Origin: CAMLIZ01 sp036231905 | GTDB lineage: Bacteria; Pseudomonadota; Gammaproteobacteria; Burkholderiales; Burkholderiaceae_C | NCBI RefSeq assembly: GCF_036231905.1 | Contig: NZ_JAZARE010000003.1 | Coordinates: forward strand, 496,001-560,000 | DNA: 64,000 nt | Direction: 5' to 3' | Part shown: positions 59,493-64,000 of the stretch, piece by piece | How the letters are laid out: every line of letters starts with the position of its first letter | Position numbering within the stretch: the stretch's first letter is position 1 | Made by a program: the position numbers and the translations under genes | The notes under the pieces: generated by a model | The model's database searches: none | What the model saw: the letters and a program-made list of their open reading frames with translations, nothing else | What the model was told of the DNA's origin: nothing

Positions 59493-60422
59493 CGAAGGCG
59501 CCATCAGCTGCAGCATCAGCTCGATGCGCGCCTTCACCGGGGGCAAGGCGCCTGCCGAATCCAGCAGGCCGTCCCCCACCACCGCGCCGTTCACGCAGCG
59601 CGAACTGCGCAGCACCCTCACGCCGGCGAGCTGGGCGCGCTGCAGTGCCGCCTGCATGTCCCGGTGCACCGTGCCGTTTCCAGTGCCGGCCACCACGATG
59701 CCGCGCACGCCCTGGGCCACCAGCGCCTCCACCAGCCCGCCCGATGCGCCGGCGTGGCTGAGCAGCACCTCCACGCGCGGCCACCGGGCCACGTCGCTCG
59801 GCAACCAGGCCAGCCCCAGCGCCTGGCCCTGCGGCCAATCGCGGAACAGGCGCAGCCGCCCTTCTTCCATCACGGCCAGCGGCCCGGCGTCACCGGCGCT
59901 GAAGGCCTCGACGCGGTAGCTGTGCACCTTGCGCACGTCCTCGGCGGCCAGCACCTGGCCGTTGAGCACCGTCACCACGCCGCGTGCGCCGGCACAACGC
60001 GCGACGCGCACGGCGTCCAGCAGGTTCTGCGGGCCATCGGCCAGCAGCGCGGTGGCCGGCCGCATGGCCGCCGTCAACACCACCGGCTTGGGCGGCGCCA
60101 GCAGGCGGTGCAGGAAGTAGGCGGTTTCTTCCAGCGTGTCGGTGCCGTGCGTGATCACCACGCCTTGCACCTCCGGCCGCGCCAGCTGGTAGGCCAGATG
60201 CTGGGCCAGCAGCAGCCAGGTGGCGTGGTCCATGTCCTTGCTGTCCAGCTGTGCCACCTGCTGCGCTTCCAGCGCCTCGCCGGCCAGCGCGGGCACCGCG
60301 GCCACCAGCGCATCCACGCCGATCTGGCCGGCGGTGTAGCCGACGTTGTCGCCCGCCTGCGCCGAGCGCCCGGCGATCGTGCCGCCGGTGCCGAGGATCA
60401 CCACCCGCTGCTTGTTTTGCAT
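59484..60422 (-). CDS. Asparaginase (L-asparaginase/glutaminase type)
   Basis: The 312-residue enzyme hydrolyses asparagine (and perhaps glutamine). Nucleophile Thr15 is in LGTGGTIAG, and the second Thr and Asp are in THGTDTLEETAYF; LTAAMRPATALLADGPQNLLDAV is conserved. There is no signal peptide, so it acts in the cytoplasm despite likeness to type II enzymes. It diverges from lexA, with two LexA boxes in the 62-bp gap. Confidence 0.92.
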   Translation of the reverse strand: MQNKQRVVILGTGGTIAGRSAQAGDNVGYTAGQIGVDALVAAVPALAGEALEAQQVAQLDSKDMDHATWLLLAQHLAYQLARPEVQGVVITHGTDTLEETAYFLHRLLAPPKPVVLTAAMRPATALLADGPQNLLDAVRVARCAGARGVVTVLNGQVLAAEDVRKVHSYRVEAFSAGDAGPLAVMEEGRLRLFRDWPQGQALGLAWLPSDVARWPRVEVLLSHAGASGGLVEALVAQGVRGIVVAGTGNGTVHRDMQAALQRAQLAGVRVLRSSRCVNGAVVGDGLLDSAGALPPVKARIELMLQLMAPSAA

Positions 60423-60433
60423 TTATTTGGACT

Positions 60434-60449
60434 CTGGATAAAAATACAG
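60434..60449. promoter_or_regulatory. LexA (SOS) box 1
   Basis: CTGGATAAAAATACAG follows the CTG-N10-CAG rule, 36 bp upstream of lexA and 12 bp upstream of the asparaginase start. It should mediate lexA autoregulation. Confidence 0.8.
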
Positions 60450-60452
60450 CCA

Positions 60453-60468
60453 CTGGATAAACCACCAG
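60453..60468. promoter_or_regulatory. LexA (SOS) box 2
   Basis: CTGGATAAACCACCAG, a second CTG-N10-CAG site 19 bp from the first (start to start), just before the lexA start. The spacer is less AT-rich, so it may bind more weakly. Tandem boxes suggest cooperative repression. Confidence 0.65.
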
Positions 60469-60484
60469 CGCCACGAGAGACCCC

Positions 60485-61162
60485 ATGGACGAACGCCCGA
60501 AACTCACCGAGCGCCAGCAGCAGATCCTCGATCTGGTGCAAAGCGCGATCGAGCGCACCGGCGCACCACCCACCCGGGCTGAAATTGCGGCCGAGCTGGG
60601 CTTTCGCTCCGCCAACGCAGCCGAAGAGCATCTGCAGGCGTTGGCCCGCAAGGGTGTGATCGAGCTGGTGGGTGGCACCTCGCGCGGCATCCGCCTGAAG
60701 TCCGAGACTTTACGCGCGCTCAACGAGGCCCGCGGCAAGCAGTTCAGCCTGCCGCTGCCCAGCCTGGCGCAACTGAGCCTGCCGCTGGTGGGCCGCGTGG
60801 CCGCGGGCAGCCCCATCCTGGCGCAGGAACATGTGGACCAGACCTACCTGATGGAAGCCAGCATGTTCGCGCGCCGCCCGGACTACCTGCTGAAGGTGCG
60901 TGGCATGAGCATGCGCGACGCCGGCATCCTCGATGGCGACCTGCTGGCGGTGCAAAAGGCCAGGGACGCCAAGAACGGCCAGATCGTGGTGGCCCGCCTT
61001 GGCGACGAGGTGACAGTGAAGCGCTTTCGCCGCACCCGCAGCACCATCGAGCTGCTGCCCGAGAACCCTGACTTCAAGACCATCGTCGTCACGCCGGATG
61101 AGCCGGGTTTCGAGCTGGAAGGCATTGCCGTCGGCCTCATCCGCAACACCATGCTGATGTGA
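60485..61162 (+). CDS. lexA: SOS repressor LexA
   Basis: The 225-residue repressor has an N-terminal winged helix (LTERQQQILDLVQSAI, PTRAEIAAELGFRSANAAEEHLQAL) and an S24 self-cleavage domain: scissile A107-G108 in GRVAAGSP, Ser142 in RGMSMRD, Lys179 in EVTVKRF. It controls the DNA-damage response. It is preceded by two LexA boxes and its stop overlaps the next gene by one base. Confidence 0.97.
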   Translation: MDERPKLTERQQQILDLVQSAIERTGAPPTRAEIAAELGFRSANAAEEHLQALARKGVIELVGGTSRGIRLKSETLRALNEARGKQFSLPLPSLAQLSLPLVGRVAAGSPILAQEHVDQTYLMEASMFARRPDYLLKVRGMSMRDAGILDGDLLAVQKARDAKNGQIVVARLGDEVTVKRFRRTRSTIELLPENPDFKTIVVTPDEPGFELEGIAVGLIRNTMLM

Positions 61163-61467
61163 TGAAAACCGCCGTCAAAACGCCGAAGGCGCGCTCCGCC
61201 GAGGAGTGCCAGGTGCTGGAACAGTTGCCCAACATCGGCCCCTCGCTGGCCGCTGACCTGCGCCTGCTGGGCATTGCCCATCCCAGGGAGCTGGCCAACC
61301 GCGATGCCTTCGTGCTGTACCAATCGCTGTGCGCCAAGACCGGCCAGCGCCAGGACCCATGCGTGCTGGACACCTTCATGGCGGCCACCGACTTCATGCG
61401 CGGCGCAGCCCCGGCGCCCTGGTGGAACTACACCGCACAACGCAAGGCGCTGTACGGGCAGGTCTGA
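61162..61467 (+). CDS. Cdd1-type helix-hairpin-helix protein
   Basis: The 101-residue protein has the pathogenicity-locus Cdd1 pattern: VLEQLPNIGPSLAADLRLLGI (helix-hairpin-helix), QDPCVLDTFMAATDFM and PWWNYTAQRKALY. Similar proteins are annotated as mitomycin-resistance or DNA-related, but no role is proven. Its ATG overlaps the lexA TGA (TGATG), so it is probably made as part of the SOS response. Confidence 0.85.
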   Translation: MKTAVKTPKARSAEECQVLEQLPNIGPSLAADLRLLGIAHPRELANRDAFVLYQSLCAKTGQRQDPCVLDTFMAATDFMRGAAPAPWWNYTAQRKALYGQV

Positions 61468-61618
61468 CACGGCTTGAACAATGCTGGCGCGCCCGGCGGC
61501 GTGCTTCAGCACCTGGGGGGAACCGTCCTGTCGGAACCGTTCAATACGGGCGCGGCCGCACCACGCACAGTCCGGTTCGTTGCATCGCCCTCCCCTTCAC
61601 CCTCGCAGGAGTCCCCTC

Positions 61619-61990
61619 ATGGCTGCCACGCTGGCATGGTCGTTGTTTGCGCTCGGCATCGCGCACATCGTCTTCGGTTTCGTTCGCTTCAAGGAGCCGT
61701 TGCTGGGCGCGCTGGCCGACGGCTTCATCGGCCAGTTCGCAGCGCATGAATCCCGGCGCACCGCGTTCTGGTTCCTGATGGCCGGGCCGCAGCTCATGCT
61801 GGCCGGGCAGGTGGCCTTGCATGCGGTCTCGCACGGGCAGCCGGCCCTGCTGCGGCTGGTCGGCGCCTACCTGCTGGTGTGCGCGGGCATTGGCGTCGCG
61901 GCGTTTCCGAAGTCGCCGCTGCCGCTGGCGTTGCTGCTCGCGCTGCTTCTGCTGTTCGTGCCCCTCCCGTCTCAGCCCCAGATGCGGTAG
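61619..61990 (+). CDS. Small membrane protein, DUF6463-like
   Basis: The 123-residue protein has four hydrophobic segments, beginning LAWSLFALGIAHIVFGFVRF and including FWFLMAGPQLMLAGQVALH, matching the DUF6463 style of small integral membrane proteins. Function is unknown. AGGAG before the ATG at 61619 decides the start. Its end overlaps the convergent AraC regulator by 19 nt. Confidence 0.8.
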   Translation: MAATLAWSLFALGIAHIVFGFVRFKEPLLGALADGFIGQFAAHESRRTAFWFLMAGPQLMLAGQVALHAVSHGQPALLRLVGAYLLVCAGIGVAAFPKSPLPLALLLALLLLFVPLPSQPQMR

Positions 61991-62817
61991 GCCCAGTAGC
62001 GCTCGTCGTGCTGTGCCTTGGCCCACAACTCGGCCGGGCTGTGGCCGGTGATGTCGCGCACCTCCCGGCACAGGTGGGCCTGGTCGGCATATCCGGCACC
62101 TTGCGCAAAGTCCGCCCAGCCAGCCGACGGGCCGTCGGCACGGCGCAGTCGCCACGATGCCTCGGCGCGCACCAGGCGCTTCAATCGGCGCAGCGGCTGG
62201 CCGGCCCACAGCCGGACACGGCGCTCGACACTGCGTGCGCTGCGGCCCCAGCCGCTGGTCGCGGCCTGCAACAGCAGCGCCTGCGTCCAGTCGCCCACCT
62301 TGCCGGCCGGCACCCCGCCGCGGTGGCGCGCGGCGTGCCACCGCGGCTCCAGAAAGTCCTCGATCAGCGCCACACGGCTCTCGTCGTCATTCGACTGCAG
62401 CACCGCGTCGGCCAGCGTGAGCCAAGCACCGTCCAGTGCCGACGCCAGCGGCACGATGCGATCGACGAAAGCCGCGATGGGCATGCCGGTCAAGGCATGC
62501 AGCGCCTGCGGAAAGAGCAGCAGCTTGAAGGCCCGCACCGGCCCCGGGTTGTGGCTGATCGTCGGCCGGGTCTGCGGCCCGCGGAACAGCAGCGGGTCCT
62601 GCAGGGGACCGAGCACGCCCCGGTTCTCGAGCAGCATCTGCGCCCGGCCTTCGATGAACCAGTTCAGGCTGCACAAGGTCGTCGCAGGAAAGTGGTTGAA
62701 GCGCTGCCCGGCGGGCAGCGGCGGCAGGCCGGTGGTGTCGCGGACCACGTACGCCCGCACGCACGACGCCAGGCTGCGGCGAGGCAGGATCAATCGCGCA
62801 GTGCACGGTGCCGTCAT
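61972..62817 (-). CDS. AraC-family transcriptional regulator
   Basis: The 281-residue protein has an N-terminal sensor domain (about 1-170) and a C-terminal AraC HTH: SARSVERRVRLWAGQPLRRLKRL and DFAQGAGYADQAHLCREVRDITGHSPAEL. The effector and targets are unknown. AAGGAG 6 nt before the ATG at 62817 fixes the start. It overlaps the convergent DUF6463 gene by 19 nt. Confidence 0.9.
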   Translation of the reverse strand: MTAPCTARLILPRRSLASCVRAYVVRDTTGLPPLPAGQRFNHFPATTLCSLNWFIEGRAQMLLENRGVLGPLQDPLLFRGPQTRPTISHNPGPVRAFKLLLFPQALHALTGMPIAAFVDRIVPLASALDGAWLTLADAVLQSNDDESRVALIEDFLEPRWHAARHRGGVPAGKVGDWTQALLLQAATSGWGRSARSVERRVRLWAGQPLRRLKRLVRAEASWRLRRADGPSAGWADFAQGAGYADQAHLCREVRDITGHSPAELWAKAQHDERYWAYRIWG

Positions 62818-62863
62818 GCCGACTCCTTGCGCTGTCTCCCTTCCCTTCAGCATGCACCACCCC

Positions 62864-64000
62864 TCACGGCGCACTCGCCGCGGGGCCACCGGCCGGGCCC
62901 GCGGCCGCGGGCCTGACCAGCAGCGTGTGCGCCGGCGCGCCCCGCCCCCACAACGGCAGGTATTCCACCCGGGCCCAGCGTTCGGCGAAGTTGCGGTACA
63001 GCGGCGAGCTCACGATGCCGGACTGTCCGCTGGAATGCATGAACCGCGACTGCGCCGGATCCGCCAGGTCGTAGATGGCGCGCAGCGACGGGCCGTGCTC
63101 GTCGAGGTAGAGCTCGCCGGTGGTGGTGTCGGGCCGCAGCGCCACCCGTGAGACGTTGACCGTGTAGGTGTCACCGCCCACCGGCGTGCGCAGCTCGAAC
63201 CAGCGCGACAGCGCCTTCACCTTGCTGAACGGCCGGTGCTCCGAACGAGCCTGGTGCACGTCGCCCCAGCGCCATTGCGCCACGTCGTCGCCCAGCCGGG
63301 CCTGGAGCTCCGCGAGGGCCTCGTTCAAGGCCGCGTCGGCCTGGGCCGCGCAGGTTTCCGCGGCCGGCGTGGCCTTGTCGTCGCACCACCAGCCATCGTT
63401 GCGCGCCAGCACCCCCTCCAGCGCATCGCGGTAGCTGCGGCTGGACAGGCTGCGCTCATAGATCGAGCCGAGCTCGTCGGCGAACACACGTTGCGTGAGG
63501 TGGCGCGCCCAGGCCCAGAAGATGAGCGGCGCCGCGCGGTCGGCGGCCATGGTGCCGTCGAAGCCCTGCAGGTGCGTGCGGGCCGCCGCGGCCAGCGGGT
63601 GCGTGGCCTGGGCCTTCATCAGCCATGGCAGCAGCGGTGCGGCCGCGAGGGACTGCACGTCCGCCTGCATCGCGGCAAAGCTGTCGGCCGTGTGCTGCGG
63701 GCGCGCCTGCAGCAGGTGTTCGATGCGCTGCTGCCGGTACGGCAGGGCCCAGTCGTTGCCGAGGAAATACGGATAGTCCTTTGCGTGGATGCGCTGGTTG
63801 GCGGTGGCGATGAAGCCGCGCGGCGGGTCGGTCTCCCGCGGCGTGGCCTGCGCCGGCACAAAACCCGTCCAGTCGTAGCGGGCGTCCCAGCCCGGCACCG
63901 GCACCACGCCATGCAGGTCGTTGTCCGGGTGGCGCAGCGGCACGCGCCCTGCCGCCACGAAGCCGATGTGGCCGGCGGTGTCGGCCACCACCATGTTCTG
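62864..64000 (-). CDS. Penicillin acylase family protein (5' end outside window)
   Basis: The visible 378 residues are the C-terminal part of the beta subunit of an Ntn-hydrolase acylase: NMVVADTAGHIGFVAAGRVPLR, GFIATANQRI, YFLGNDWALPYRQQRIEHLL, WRWGDVHQARSEH and MHSSGQSGIVSSPLYRNF. The family cleaves amides such as penicillins or acyl-homoserine lactones after self-processing. The catalytic N-terminal Ser of the beta chain is outside the window, so substrate is not assigned. Confidence 0.9.
   Translation of the reverse strand, partial: QNMVVADTAGHIGFVAAGRVPLRHPDNDLHGVVPVPGWDARYDWTGFVPAQATPRETDPPRGFIATANQRIHAKDYPYFLGNDWALPYRQQRIEHLLQARPQHTADSFAAMQADVQSLAAAPLLPWLMKAQATHPLAAAARTHLQGFDGTMAADRAAPLIFWAWARHLTQRVFADELGSIYERSLSSRSYRDALEGVLARNDGWWCDDKATPAAETCAAQADAALNEALAELQARLGDDVAQWRWGDVHQARSEHRPFSKVKALSRWFELRTPVGGDTYTVNVSRVALRPDTTTGELYLDEHGPSLRAIYDLADPAQSRFMHSSGQSGIVSSPLYRNFAERWARVEYLPLWGRGAPAHTLLVRPAAAGPAGGPAASAP

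Overview
The window looks like chromosomal DNA of a high-GC betaproteobacterium of the order Burkholderiales, probably near the Rubrivivax/Leptothrix/Ideonella group. This is inferred from several things: smc-zipA and ligA in the same orientation, a dapC-dapD...dapE-prmB block, a soluble NAD-dependent formate dehydrogenase operon of the fds type, a PEP-CTERM protein, and uniformly high third-position GC. No rRNA, tRNA, CRISPR array, phage or transposase gene was found. Almost all of the sequence is coding, with many ATGA/GTGA start-stop overlaps.

Layout. 1-825: 5' part of a fatty-acyl-CoA ligase (minus). 964-4735: selO-msrB-yciB-bolA, four overlapping genes, then a secreted parvulin isomerase. 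4797-6135: ybbA-like ABC ATPase and tesA esterase, diverging from one shared CATG. 6149-10228: a secreted FecR/DUF6600 protein, peptide deformylase and a chemotaxis receptor. 10353-24259: ligA and smc-zipA, separated by about 7 kb of accessory genes (MocR regulator with an FMN-binding target gene, GNAT acetyltransferase, small lipoprotein, plant-type subtilase, PEP-CTERM protein). 24358-28048: queF, SET methyltransferase, CAP lipoprotein and a beta-helix exoprotein; the last two diverge across a region with nested inverted repeats. 28103-37381: DUF72, dapC, dapD, then a PotD-like binding protein coupled to a diguanylate cyclase, pilU, dapE and prmB. The binding protein/cyclase pair sits just after a block of repeats.

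37378-41847 (minus) is a compact operon: ModE/periplasmic-binding-type regulator, exported ATP-grasp (PEP-synthase-like) protein, exported polysaccharide deacetylase, exported thioredoxin. It diverges from a formate cluster at 42013-50118: OFA-family transporter, fdsG, fdsB, fdsA, fdhD, fdsD and a small secreted protein. 50324-52264 encodes an ABC-F protein behind a repeat-rich gap. 52274-56590 (minus) is an iron-uptake block (tonB, Fiu-like receptor, PiuC-like dioxygenase, PepSY protein) with a candidate Fur box. 56746-59452: recQ diverging from the peroxide-sensing pair ohrR-ohr. 59484-61467: asparaginase diverging from lexA and a Cdd1-type gene across two LexA boxes. 61619-64000: DUF6463, an AraC regulator and the 3' part of a penicillin acylase.

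Most promising for new biology: the NspS/MbaA-like binding protein-cyclase pair; the exported ATP-grasp/deacetylase/thioredoxin operon beside formate oxidation; the nested inverted repeats at 26078-26216; and the lexA-linked Cdd1 gene. All functions are read from motifs and context; no database search was run.
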